From Pontibacillus sp. HMF3514 (lineage in GTDB: Bacteria; Bacillota; Bacilli; Bacillales; BH030062), in the NCBI RefSeq assembly GCF_009858175.1, contig NZ_CP047393.1, positions 186,001 to 250,000 of the forward strand: DNA of 64,000 bases, given 5' to 3'. Shown in pieces: positions 17,492 through 25,209 of the stretch. Under the pieces are notes generated by a model. It searched no databases, was not told the DNA's origin, and worked only from the letters and a program-made list of their open reading frames with translations. The translations under genes were made by a program, and so were the position numbers. The number at the start of each line of letters is the position of its first letter. The stretch's first letter is position 1.

Positions 17492-17519
17492 GCTGCTCCT
17501 TAATACAGAGCAGCTTTTC
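17490..17519 (+). terminator. Terminator after NUDIX gene
   Basis: AGCTGCTC and GAGCAGCT pair around a short loop, followed by TTTT. Confidence 0.75.
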
Positions 17520-17531
17520 AACCTAATATAA

Positions 17532-17702
17532 TTAGATAACAATCAAATTAGTTGGTATGGTTTTCTAACAGAATCTGATCATGATATTGATCATTTGCAC
17601 TTAGAATATTGGGACGAATGCATTGATGCTAACTATGAACCAGTAGATCTACATACTGAAGTGGTTATGGTTCCAGAGAAGGTTAGGGAGATCATGAAAT
17701 AA
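17532..17702 (+). pseudogene. Start-less coding remnant
   Basis: An open stretch of 56 codons ends at TAA 17700-17702. It reads like real protein (ISWYGFLTESDHDIDHLHLE, then YWDECIDANYEP) but is preceded by an in-frame TAA and has no usable start codon or ribosome site. It sits directly after the NUDIX terminator and before another terminator. It is most likely the 3' end of a lost gene; the family is not recognised. Confidence 0.4.
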
Positions 17703-17715
17703 TTATACAATAAAT

Positions 17716-17745
17716 AAAGGCGCCTTTTTAAAGGGCGCCTTTTTC
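17716..17745. terminator. Terminator, possibly bidirectional
   Basis: AAAGGCGCC and GGCGCCTTT pair, with a T run on the plus strand and TTTATTTATT on the minus strand. On the minus strand it directly follows the orphan T-box stem I. Confidence 0.75.
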
Positions 17746-17759
17746 TAATTCTGTTAATA

Positions 17760-17898
17760 AAGCTTCGGGAACGTACTTCATGACACTCCTGTGTACTAGT
17801 TCTCACCAACCACTAGCTCTCTGGAACAGGGAAGAGTCTCATTACTGCAAATCCGTCTACGCCAAAGAAATATCATTCAAATATAAATTGTTTGACTC
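17760..17898 (-). promoter_or_regulatory. Orphan T-box stem I (tRNA-binding leader without aaRS gene)
   Basis: Read on the minus strand, the hallmark apical part of a T-box stem I is present (CCAGAGAGCTAGTGG followed by TTGGTGAGAACTAG), with the AGTA specifier-loop element 5' of it (GCAGTAATGAG) and ATGAAGTACG on the 3' side. Alignment with the ileS leader in this window suggests a TAC (Tyr) specifier; GTA is an alternative. The conserved antiterminator T-box (GGGTGG) is missing, and the next element is the terminator at 17716-17745. No synthetase or amino-acid gene follows. Confidence 0.7.
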
Positions 17899-17904
17899 CT
17901 TTCT

Positions 17905-17934
17905 ATCTTAGACGCTTTCAAGCATTAAAGTCAA
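17905..17934 (-). promoter_or_regulatory. Promoter of the orphan T-box transcript
   Basis: On the minus strand TTGACT (17934-17929), an 18-bp spacer and TAAGAT (17910-17905) form a plausible sigma-A promoter with start near 17898. Confidence 0.55.
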
Positions 17935-18025
17935 TAGTGTGAATGAATTTTTTTATTAAAAATTCAAACATTTAATCAGTTAAGGATAATCGTTAATATA
18001 AATTGCTAAATAATTTCCAAAAAAA

Positions 18026-18052
18026 TGAAACGTCCTATCCCTTTCATTCGTC
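18026..18052 (+). promoter_or_regulatory. ECF-type promoter (TGAAAC-N17-CGTC)
   Basis: TGAAAC (18026-18031) and CGTC (18049-18052) with a 17-bp spacer match ECF sigma promoters of the SigM/SigV kind. It lies about 195 bp upstream of the large SLH protein, consistent with envelope-stress control. Only pattern evidence. Confidence 0.45.
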
Positions 18053-18073
18053 TTTATAGTAGAGGATAAAAAT

Positions 18074-18138
18074 GGTTTAAATTTCCTTTCGATTTGAGAA
18101 GAAGATATAAAGTTTAGTTATTGGTTTAAATTTCCTTT
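18074..18138 (+). repeat. Direct repeat pair GGTTTAAATTTCCTTT
   Basis: The same 16-bp word occurs at 18074-18089 and 18123-18138, 49 bp apart, in the leader of the SLH gene. The purpose is unknown; a regulator site or a local duplication are both possible. Confidence 0.6.
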
Positions 18139-18248
18139 TATAATCATATTTTATATTTTACTTCGTAAGTATCTGAGGGAGTGAAATTTTCCAACCATGA
18201 TACACCACTAGAGTAAACACGGAATAACAAAAGGAAAGGGAGAGATGG

Positions 18249-20531
18249 ATGAAGAAAAAATGGATGTCTGGAATGCTGTGTACGGTGATGATTGCAGGTA
18301 GCATGACACCGGTATATGCAGCGACCGATCGCAATTCAAGTAATGAAAAGGTTGATGAAGTCGCATTAGAAGAGGCAAAGAAAGAAGCCAAGATCTCTAA
18401 AGAAGAAGCTATTAAATTAGCAAAGCAGGCTATTGAGATTCCAGAAGATTATGAGCGTGAAGACGTTCGTTTTGATACTCGTTATCGTGACACACAAGTA
18501 TGGCAAATTAGATGGAATAAACGAGATGATCGCTCATATCATAATATTCGTGTAACGGTTGATGCAGAAACAGGAGATGTTATTTCTTTGCATCAACATC
18601 ATAACGAACAAGATGAAGAACGAAATTTCCCACCAGAAGTTGATTATAATAAGGCTGTTTCTATTGCACAGTCCTATATCATGAAACACCACTCAGGTTT
18701 AAAGGGTGGCCTTGTACTCGATGAAGTGACGAAGAAAAGATCTCAAGAAAGACCCTTCCGTCGTTCTTATGAACATCAAGTAGAGTTTCATCAACAAGTG
18801 AATGGAGTGCCTTATAAACGCAATAGTATTCATTTTTCCATCAATGGGAATGGAAAGATTACAAGTATGAGATTTAACTGGGAATATGATTTAAACTATG
18901 AAAATCCAAGTGAAGTCCTTTCGAAAAAAGAAGCGGCAGATAAACTCTATGAACAGTTTACGGCAGGACTACAATATCAGATGAATCGTTATGCTTATCG
19001 TCCTGGGGTTGAAGCAGAACCAAGACTTGTTTATATTCCGGTTAGCAAGTTTGAAGAAGGGTATAGAGGCTTTGGCCTACTAGATGCTGAAACGGGTGAG
19101 TGGTTAAACCGTTATCAAGAGCCGTATGGAGAGAGTGATGAATATAAGATTTCTGAAGATCCTGTATCAGACGAAGCTACTCCACTAAAAGAACGACACA
19201 ATGAGTTAACACAAGAAGAAGCTCTTGAAGTTGTAACTGGAGCTTTCGATATTCCAGAGAATTATGAACTTCAGGATGCGAGTTATGATGAAAATAACTA
19301 CCGAGGTGACGAAAACCCTACATGGAGGTTCTATTGGAGAAACGATGAACAGCGACCTCATCCAATGGAGGACATTCGGGTCACTGTGGATGCTAAAACA
19401 GGAGAGCTTATGAGTTACCGGGATGATCGAGACCGCTATTACGGTGATAAGATGCCGGATGACTTTGAGGTAAAAGTAACAAAAGAGGAAGCAAAAGAGA
19501 AAGCTGTGAACCTTGTGAAAAAGGTAGCTTCAAGCAAATTAGACCGTCTGTACGTAAGAACACCACGAGAAAATACATACAGAGAAAAAGATGTACCGCG
19601 TTCCTATACAGTAACTTTTGTTCGCAAAGAAAATGGCTTACAAGTACAAGGCCAGCAAATTTCAGTATCCGTGTTAAGCGATACAGGTAAAATCGTTAAT
19701 TATCATCAACGTTGGAACCACGATATTGAGTTCCCTAATGTAGAAGATGTTATATCAGAAGAGAAAGCAAAAGAAATCCTTTTTGATAATTACAAAATGG
19801 ATTTAACTCATCATTTACCTGTTCCAAGAAGTGAAGAGGAAGAAGATATCAAGGATACCAATCTGATCTATCAACCAACACGTGAAATTACTGATTATCG
19901 TGTATATCTAGATGCTAAAACTGGAGAATGGATTGATGAGGAGACAGGTGAAATTTACAGTAAAGAAGAAAAAGAAGCGAAAGATATCGCTGATCATCCA
20001 AACAAAAAGCAGCTTCAGGATATGTTAGACTACAACATTTTAGAGCTTGACAAGGATGGGAATCTGAACCCAGACGAAGAGCTGACAAGAGCTGAATTAG
20101 TAAAATTCATGATGAAAGCTTTAGGGTATGATGGCTATTATTACGGACGTAATGACGAACTGCCATTTGAAGATGTGACAGAAGAGCATGCAGACTTTAG
20201 TTATATTCATAGTGCTGTTCAGCGTAATATTCTAGATGACGATGAAAACAAATTCTATCCGGATCAGGAAGCGGATCGAGCATTTATGGCAAAGCTTCTA
20301 GTAGAAGCTTTGGGCTACGATCAACTTGCCAGCTTTGAGGGAGTATTTCAACCAGCATTTGAAGATGTTGAAGGTGAGGAGTATGCTGGTCACATCGCTC
20401 TAGTAAACCGTCTAGGTATCGTAAAAGGGAATGGAGATGAATTCCATCCAGATAAGGCGGTAACGAAAGCCGACTTAGCTATTGCGATTATGAAGTTTTT
20501 AGAGATTGAGCCAAAATTAAATGAACATTAA
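18249..20531 (+). CDS. Secreted SLH protein with two YcdB/YcdC-like (PepSY-type) modules
   Basis: A 760-residue protein with a signal peptide (about 1-25, ending VYAA). Two modules follow, each starting with a PepSY-like unit: SKEEAIKLAKQAIEIPEDYE near residue 50 and LTQEEALEVVTGAFDIPENY near 328; each continues with IRVTVDAETGDV or IRVTVDAKTGEL and YcdB/YcdC-like strands. Three S-layer homology repeats close the protein (about 595-755), with the recurrent ELTRAELVKFMMKALGY type sequence. SLH domains bind pyruvylated cell-wall polymer, so the protein should be displayed on the cell surface. PepSY-like modules often inhibit or chaperone proteases. Start ATG 18249 follows AAAGGGAGAG. Confidence 0.85.
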   Translation: MKKKWMSGMLCTVMIAGSMTPVYAATDRNSSNEKVDEVALEEAKKEAKISKEEAIKLAKQAIEIPEDYEREDVRFDTRYRDTQVWQIRWNKRDDRSYHNIRVTVDAETGDVISLHQHHNEQDEERNFPPEVDYNKAVSIAQSYIMKHHSGLKGGLVLDEVTKKRSQERPFRRSYEHQVEFHQQVNGVPYKRNSIHFSINGNGKITSMRFNWEYDLNYENPSEVLSKKEAADKLYEQFTAGLQYQMNRYAYRPGVEAEPRLVYIPVSKFEEGYRGFGLLDAETGEWLNRYQEPYGESDEYKISEDPVSDEATPLKERHNELTQEEALEVVTGAFDIPENYELQDASYDENNYRGDENPTWRFYWRNDEQRPHPMEDIRVTVDAKTGELMSYRDDRDRYYGDKMPDDFEVKVTKEEAKEKAVNLVKKVASSKLDRLYVRTPRENTYREKDVPRSYTVTFVRKENGLQVQGQQISVSVLSDTGKIVNYHQRWNHDIEFPNVEDVISEEKAKEILFDNYKMDLTHHLPVPRSEEEEDIKDTNLIYQPTREITDYRVYLDAKTGEWIDEETGEIYSKEEKEAKDIADHPNKKQLQDMLDYNILELDKDGNLNPDEELTRAELVKFMMKALGYDGYYYGRNDELPFEDVTEEHADFSYIHSAVQRNILDDDENKFYPDQEADRAFMAKLLVEALGYDQLASFEGVFQPAFEDVEGEEYAGHIALVNRLGIVKGNGDEFHPDKAVTKADLAIAIMKFLEIEPKLNEH

Positions 20532-20536
20532 TAAAG

Positions 20537-20574
20537 AGAAAAAGGTGCCAGGCTAGGGTCTGGCACCTTTTTTC
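20537..20574 (+). terminator. Terminator after SLH gene
   Basis: AAAAAGGTGCCAG and CTGGCACCTTTTT pair around a short loop with a T run. Confidence 0.9.
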
Positions 20575-20709
20575 GTGCATCAAATTATCTACGATGTCGA
20601 TGGAATTTCATAGGATGTATTTATTAAAATAAACTTTTGTGAAAATGCTCATTTCTTCTTCCTTTCCTCTAGACATGTTATAATCTCAGAATCTGGAAGG
20701 GGGGGTTCT

Positions 20710-21186
20710 ATGGATATTAAGGTTCAAATGGGGGATGTGAAGTTTAACTTTCGTGTTGCTGGTGTTTGGTTGAATCAGGACTATGTGTTGCTTCATCGGA
20801 TTAAGCATGAAACATTTTGGTCACTCCCGGGTGGTCGAGTAGCAGCTGGAGAAGAATCTAGCACGAGCATTAAGAGAGAGTTCATGGAAGAGTTAGGGGT
20901 CGATATCAAAATCGATCGTTTGTTAGGTACGAGTGAAAACTTTTTTGTACATAATGGTAAGAAGGTGCATGAGGTAGGCCTTTATTATATCGTTCATTCA
21001 GAGGACGTGGACACCAATACACTAAACAAATCAGGAGAGTTTTACGGAGTAGAAGGTGATGATCTAGTGTATCAATGGGTGAAAATAGATCAACTCCCCT
21101 CTATAGATGTTCGACCGGGTTTTCTATACGATACGTTGAAGGATTTACCTGTTGGAGCACAGCATTGGGTTAATCATGATCATTAA
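20710..21186 (+). CDS. NUDIX hydrolase
   Basis: This encodes 158 residues from ATG 20710 after GGAAGGGGGGG. A complete NUDIX box is present (GGRVAAGEESSTSIKREFME, then ELGV, about residues 41-64). It is not closely similar to the NUDIX protein at 17027 outside the box. The N-terminal FRVAGVWLNQDYVLLHRI strand is typical of YjhB-like hydrolases. The substrate is unknown; the gene stands alone upstream of the guanidine riboswitch. Confidence 0.87.
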   Translation: MDIKVQMGDVKFNFRVAGVWLNQDYVLLHRIKHETFWSLPGGRVAAGEESSTSIKREFMEELGVDIKIDRLLGTSENFFVHNGKKVHEVGLYYIVHSEDVDTNTLNKSGEFYGVEGDDLVYQWVKIDQLPSIDVRPGFLYDTLKDLPVGAQHWVNHDH

Positions 21187-21202
21187 GTGATTTGGTAAAT
21201 AA

Positions 21203-21230
21203 GTGACGATATGATAGTATATTTTATAAT
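21203..21230 (+). promoter_or_regulatory. Promoter of the guanidine riboswitch transcript
   Basis: GTGACG (21203-21208) and a perfect TATAAT (21225-21230) with a 16-bp spacer lie just before the riboswitch. Confidence 0.5.
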
Positions 21231-21244
21231 AAAATTTGAACGGT

Positions 21245-21367
21245 TTTCTAGGGTTCCGCAGCTTTAAACTGGCCTGGTCCGAGAGAAAACACACAGCTCA
21301 GCTGTGACACGGAGGGACAAAAGCCCGGGAGATTTCTGTTATGACAGATGTCTCTCGGGCTTTATCT
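21245..21367 (+). promoter_or_regulatory. Guanidine-I (ykkC) riboswitch with terminator platform
   Basis: The conserved guanidine-I aptamer words appear in order: TCTAGGGTTCCG, CTGGTCCGAGAG, ACACGGAGGGACAAAAGCCCGGGAG. The 3' part AGCCCGGGAGA can pair with TCTCTCGGGCT (21351-21361) to form a terminator followed by TTATCTTT. Guanidine binding should stabilise the aptamer and block the terminator, turning on the SMR genes downstream. Confidence 0.93.
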
Positions 21368-21399
21368 TTGGCAGTAATATAGGTAGGAGGAAGAATCCC

Positions 21400-21744
21400 A
21401 TGAACAAGGAATGGTTAAAGGTCGTTGTTGCTTCGTTTTTTGAAGTTGTATGGGTTGTTGGATTAAAACATGCAGATTCAGCTTTAGAATGGAGCTTAAC
21501 AATCATTGGAATCATCATCAGTTTCTACTTTATGGTGATGGCAGGTAAGTACCTACCAGTCGGAACAGTATATGCAGTGTTTGTAGGTTTAGGAACAGCC
21601 GGTACAGTTTTATCAGAGATTCTATTCTTTGGGGAACCTTTACAATTCGCCAAAATTGCTTTGATTCTTTTACTTATTATAGGAGTAGTTGGATTGAAGC
21701 TTGTAACAGAGGAATCTCCAGTTGATAAGGAGGCAGAGTCATAA
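21400..21744 (+). CDS. ykkC: SMR-family guanidine/drug exporter subunit (YkkC-like)
   Basis: ATG 21400 follows GTAGGAGGAAG and gives 114 residues with four membrane helices. The essential glutamate of SMR transporters is in [18 protein letters not shown] (Glu near residue 14). [19 protein letters not shown] and the [10 protein letters not shown] helix are family features. With the next gene it forms a paired SMR transporter. Control by the guanidine riboswitch indicates guanidinium export. Confidence 0.9.
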   Translation: MNKEWLKVVVASFFEVVWVVGLKHADSALEWSLTIIGIIISFYFMVMAGKYLPVGTVYAVFVGLGTAGTVLSEILFFGEPLQFAKIALILLLIIGVVGLKLVTEESPVDKEAES

Positions 21745-22058
21745 TGGCGTGGGTATCATTAATAGCTGCTGGGCTCTTTGAAATGCTTGGCGTAACGTCA
21801 ATTAACTTAATTCATAAATATCGAAATGCTTTTTCTGTATTCACTATGTTGATAGCTTTTACCGGAAGCTTTATTTTCCTTTCTATTGCTATGGAAGAGC
21901 TCTCTATGGGTATCGCCTATTCTGTGTGGACTGGAATAGGGGCAGCTGGGGGAGCTATTATGGGAATGCTTTTTTATGGAGAACAAGTAGATATGAAGCG
22001 AATATTTTTTATCAGTCTTATTATACTTTCCGTCATGGGCCTAAAGTTTATTAGCTAA
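21744..22058 (+). CDS. ykkD: SMR-family exporter partner subunit (YkkD-like)
   Basis: A 104-residue, four-helix SMR protein. ATG 21744 overlaps the stop of the first subunit by one base (TAATG), so translation is coupled. The key glutamate is in ISAAGLFEM-like context (SLIAAGLFEMLGVTSINL, Glu near residue 13), and AYSVWTGIGAAGGAIMGMLF is conserved. Paired genes normally assemble as antiparallel heterodimers. Confidence 0.9.
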   Translation: MAWVSLIAAGLFEMLGVTSINLIHKYRNAFSVFTMLIAFTGSFIFLSIAMEELSMGIAYSVWTGIGAAGGAIMGMLFYGEQVDMKRIFFISLIILSVMGLKFIS

Positions 22059-22175
22059 GTTCAGCATGTGTTGCGACTAAGGTTATATTAAACTGGAGGA
22101 TGGAAGAGTTTATTGCTCATTATAAATTAATATTCTAAAAACAAAGCGGCGTACTAGAACTTTATAGGATAAATT

Positions 22176-22230
22176 AAAGGTAGTAAATCCCTGTCATATC
22201 AAGAGGGAGGCGCTACCTTTTTATTTTTTA
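22176..22230 (+). terminator. Terminator after the SMR pair
   Basis: AAAGGTAG/CTACCTTT with an inner TCCCT/AGGGA stem, followed by a long T-rich tail. It lies about 120 bp after the second SMR gene; nothing else is seen between 22059 and 22345 apart from the ribosome site TCAGGAGG of the next gene. Confidence 0.75.
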
Positions 22231-22345
22231 TAAAAAAAATCTAGAAAAATGTGATCCAAATTGATAGCTGCTTCGATAGCTAAGTAGAAAAGAAAATATA
22301 GAAGCTTTAAAAATCTAATCTAAATTACAATCAGGAGGTATTTTC

Positions 22346-24100
22346 ATGAACTTGAAAAAGACATTTGTAGCGATTCCGTTGAGTGTATCCTTATTGGTAC
22401 CATCTCTAGCGGATGTTGTGTCAGCAGAGGATCACACGAAGCCTAAGGTAGATACTGCAGCTGTCGAATTAAGAGCTGATTTGGATCGCATGTTTTCTGA
22501 ACACGTTTACTTGGCTATGACAGCAATGCGTAAAGGAGCAAACCAAGATCCAGACTTTGAACAAGCCGTTGCAGCTTTAGAAGGGAATACACAAGATTTA
22601 ACTGCTGCAATCACAAGTGTGTATGGTGAAGAAGCTGGTAATCAGTTCAACGAATTCTGGAGTAACCATATTGGATTCTTCGTTGATTATGTAAAAGCAA
22701 CAGCAAATGAAGACGAAGCGGCTAAACAAGAAGCTCTAGATAATTTGGAAAACTATAAAGAAGAATTCTCTACCTTTATGTCCGAAGCTACAGACAATCA
22801 GTTAAAATCTGATGCTCTAGCAGAAGGTCTGCAAACACACATTAATCAACTTATCGGAGGATTCAACGCATTCGTAGAAGGGGATTATGAAGAAGCATAT
22901 GAAACACAAAGTAACGCAATGGAACACATGTATATGACCAGTAAAGGTCTTTCAAGCGCCATTGTGAACCAATTCCCAGATAAATTTAATAACACAAAAG
23001 CTGTAACAAAAGCAGCTCAACTTCGATCAGATCTAGACTTCTTACTATCTGAACACTTCGCATTAGCTCAACAAGCTATGCAAAATGGTATTCAGGGAGC
23101 GCCTGAATTTGAAGCAAACGTTGCGACACTACAACAAAATACAGAAGAGCTATCTGCAACAATTGGATCTGTATATGGTGAAGAAGCAGGTCAAAAGTTT
23201 AAAGACCTATGGAGCTCTCACATTGGTTATTTCGTTGATTATGTAAAAGCAACAGGAAAAGACGATGAAGAAGCTAGACAAGAAGCTCTTGCTGAATTAG
23301 ATGACTACCGTAAAGACTTCTCTCAATTCATGAGTACAGCAACGGAAGAACGCGTTCCATCTGACGGACTTGCTCAAGGATTACAGGTGCACGTTGATCA
23401 GCTAACAGGTACTTTTGATCAATACGTGAACGAAAATTATGGTCAATCTTGGGACATTGCTCGTTCTGGTTATGACCATATGTTTACACCAGCTAAATTG
23501 TTCAGTGGAGCAATTGCTGCACAGTTCCCAGAAAAGTTTTCTAAGTCTGAAGAAAAAGATATGAAGTTTACTGACGTTTCCGCTGAATTTTGGGCTTCTG
23601 AGTATATTTACGGCCTAGCTAATGCTGGAATTGTTTATGGAATGAATGAAGATCAATTCATGCCTAAAGAAGAAGTAACACGTGGACAGTTCACAGCGAT
23701 GCTAGCTCGAACACTTAATCTAGAAGCATCAATTGACTTACCATTTATCGATGTTTCTGAAACGTTCTCTGCTGAAATTGCAGCAGCTTATGAAGCGGGT
23801 ATTACAAATGGTATGACAGAAGAAACATTCGCTCCGAACGAGAAAATCACACGTCAACAGATGGCTGCAATGGCAGTTCGTGCATATAACGCGAAGATGA
23901 ACACGGAATATGAACCAAAAGAAGATTATATGTATGAAGATGAAGCGCATATTAGCCCACGATTCAACGCACATGTAGATGCAGCTCGTGAACTTGAGCT
24001 AATGGTGGGTAACGGTGGAGACCAATTTAACCCAATGGCAAATGCTAACCGTGCTCAAGCAGCTAAAGTGATGTTCTTGTTACACCAAATGAATCAATAA
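22346..24100 (+). CDS. SLH-anchored surface protein with duplicated helical domain
   Basis: A 584-residue protein with a signal peptide (1-27, ending VVSAE). Two tandem, clearly homologous all-helical domains follow (about residues 35-215 and 222-405). Each starts with LRxDLDxxxSEH, contains VYGEEAG and HIGxFVDYVKAT, and ends near GLxxHxxQL; several histidines recur in both copies. Three SLH repeats (about 408-584) should bind the cell wall. The paired helical domain is of unknown function; conserved Glu/His pairs would fit metal binding but this is inference. Start ATG 22346 follows TCAGGAGG. Confidence 0.85.
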   Translation: MNLKKTFVAIPLSVSLLVPSLADVVSAEDHTKPKVDTAAVELRADLDRMFSEHVYLAMTAMRKGANQDPDFEQAVAALEGNTQDLTAAITSVYGEEAGNQFNEFWSNHIGFFVDYVKATANEDEAAKQEALDNLENYKEEFSTFMSEATDNQLKSDALAEGLQTHINQLIGGFNAFVEGDYEEAYETQSNAMEHMYMTSKGLSSAIVNQFPDKFNNTKAVTKAAQLRSDLDFLLSEHFALAQQAMQNGIQGAPEFEANVATLQQNTEELSATIGSVYGEEAGQKFKDLWSSHIGYFVDYVKATGKDDEEARQEALAELDDYRKDFSQFMSTATEERVPSDGLAQGLQVHVDQLTGTFDQYVNENYGQSWDIARSGYDHMFTPAKLFSGAIAAQFPEKFSKSEEKDMKFTDVSAEFWASEYIYGLANAGIVYGMNEDQFMPKEEVTRGQFTAMLARTLNLEASIDLPFIDVSETFSAEIAAAYEAGITNGMTEETFAPNEKITRQQMAAMAVRAYNAKMNTEYEPKEDYMYEDEAHISPRFNAHVDAARELELMVGNGGDQFNPMANANRAQAAKVMFLLHQMNQ

Positions 24101-24108
24101 TAGATCAA

Positions 24109-24140
24109 AGAAGCCACTAGCTATTATGCTAGTGGCTTCT
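24109..24140. terminator. Terminator between convergent genes
   Basis: AGAAGCCACTAGC and GCTAGTGGCTTCT pair perfectly around a 6-base loop. It overlaps the stop codon of the minus-strand gene at 24124. The T tails are modest on both sides. Confidence 0.7.
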
Positions 24141-24729
24141 CTGTGCTTATAGATGCTTCCTCCGGTGGGATTGGAGGGTGATCGTCCAGTTTCATATACT
24201 TCCTGAGGAGTACAAGAAACATAATCTCTAAAATTATGAAAAATACAATGGCTACTATTGTAAGACCAACGAGCGCTTCACTAGATAGATTGATGAATAA
24301 CGCATCAAAAATAATTAAGGCAAGATTAGATAGGATATAAACTTTGAAGAATTTCCTTGTATAAGTTTCTAATGCTTCTTCTTGATAGTCTTTAACAACT
24401 TCCAACATTAACTGAAAAATAAAGAATATAAGAATCAAATCAATAATCATCATAACTTCGCTATAAACCCACCACATCGTAAATGGAGAATCCATAGGGT
24501 TCATTGTGCCGGATTCATTTATAAACACTGTCGGAATTGACAATACAGCGAGTATAGCAGCAAGCACTTGAGCTTTGTTTCCAATTGGATATTTCTCAAC
24601 TAATGTTTGCAGTCCAAGAAATATTAAAAAATAGCCAACTGGATCTGGTAAGATATCGATAAATTGAATATGGATTTCTAATAGAGTTAATAAAAAACCC
24701 CAAAATATCTTAGAAAATGCACTTCTCAC
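24124..24729 (-). CDS. Multi-pass membrane protein, possible SigW target
   Basis: This encodes 201 residues from GTG 24729 after AAAAAGGAGG. About five or six membrane segments are visible (for example FWGFLLTLLEIHIQFIDILP, VLAAILAVLSIPTVFI, IDLILIFFIFQLMLEV, LVGLTIVAIVFFIILEIMFL), ending in a soluble tail (DDHPPIPPEEASISTEK). No family is recognised. A SigW-type promoter 150 bp upstream suggests induction by envelope stress. Confidence 0.7.
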   Translation of the reverse strand: MRSAFSKIFWGFLLTLLEIHIQFIDILPDPVGYFLIFLGLQTLVEKYPIGNKAQVLAAILAVLSIPTVFINESGTMNPMDSPFTMWWVYSEVMMIIDLILIFFIFQLMLEVVKDYQEEALETYTRKFFKVYILSNLALIIFDALFINLSSEALVGLTIVAIVFFIILEIMFLVLLRKYMKLDDHPPIPPEEASISTEKPLA

Positions 24730-24883
24730 TACGTATTTCCTCCTTTTTATATAATAATTTCATTTTCAATGCTTCAATTAACTGAAGTCATAAACGAATT
24801 TAGATGAAGTAATGATCTTTCCCTTCAGAAGCTCTTTTTTATCTTATGTAATAAATTGGTTCAAAAATTACTATGAAATGAAA

Positions 24884-24910
24884 TACGAATAAGGTAGATT
24901 AAAGGTTTCA
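24884..24910 (-). promoter_or_regulatory. SigW-type promoter (TGAAAC-N17-CGTA)
   Basis: On the minus strand TGAAACCTTT (first hexamer 24910-24905) and CGTA (24887-24884) are separated by 17 bp. This matches the SigW consensus, including the T-rich extension after TGAAAC. Transcription would run toward the gene starting at 24729. The rest of 24730-25065 shows no gene. Confidence 0.6.
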
Positions 24911-25065
24911 GTCGAAAGATGTAGAGGTTGTAACTGATAAGGTGGATGTATGAGGAAGTTAGACCTTATAAGCTTTTGGTAAAGGTTGCTGTTTGGTCGA
25001 GGTTTTGCTAATAAAAGAGTAGCACTCCAATCTCAGTAACTTCTAACCAAAGGAGGGATTACATA

Positions 25066-25209
25066 ATGGAATCGAACTAAAGATCCCCTATCAAAAGAGG
25101 CCCAATGACAGCTGTGTAAATAGTTGGTAGCTTTATTGGGATTATCCTTTCCTTCTTTATAAATGAAAAGGGATCTAAACAAACTCAAGAAGCATGTATG
25201 CAAGGTTAA
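25066..25209 (+). pseudogene. 47-codon micro-gene with two in-frame TAA codons
   Basis: A strong AAAGGAGGG site precedes ATG 25066. The frame continues to TAA 25207 but is broken by TAA at codon 5 (25078) and codon 18 (25117). Ignoring these it reads RSPIKRGPM, then a hydrophobic helix (IVGSFIGIILSFFINEK) and SKQTQEACMQG. Both stops would be glutamine (CAA) with one C-to-T change. It looks like a recently inactivated small membrane peptide gene; no family is recognised. Confidence 0.45.
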
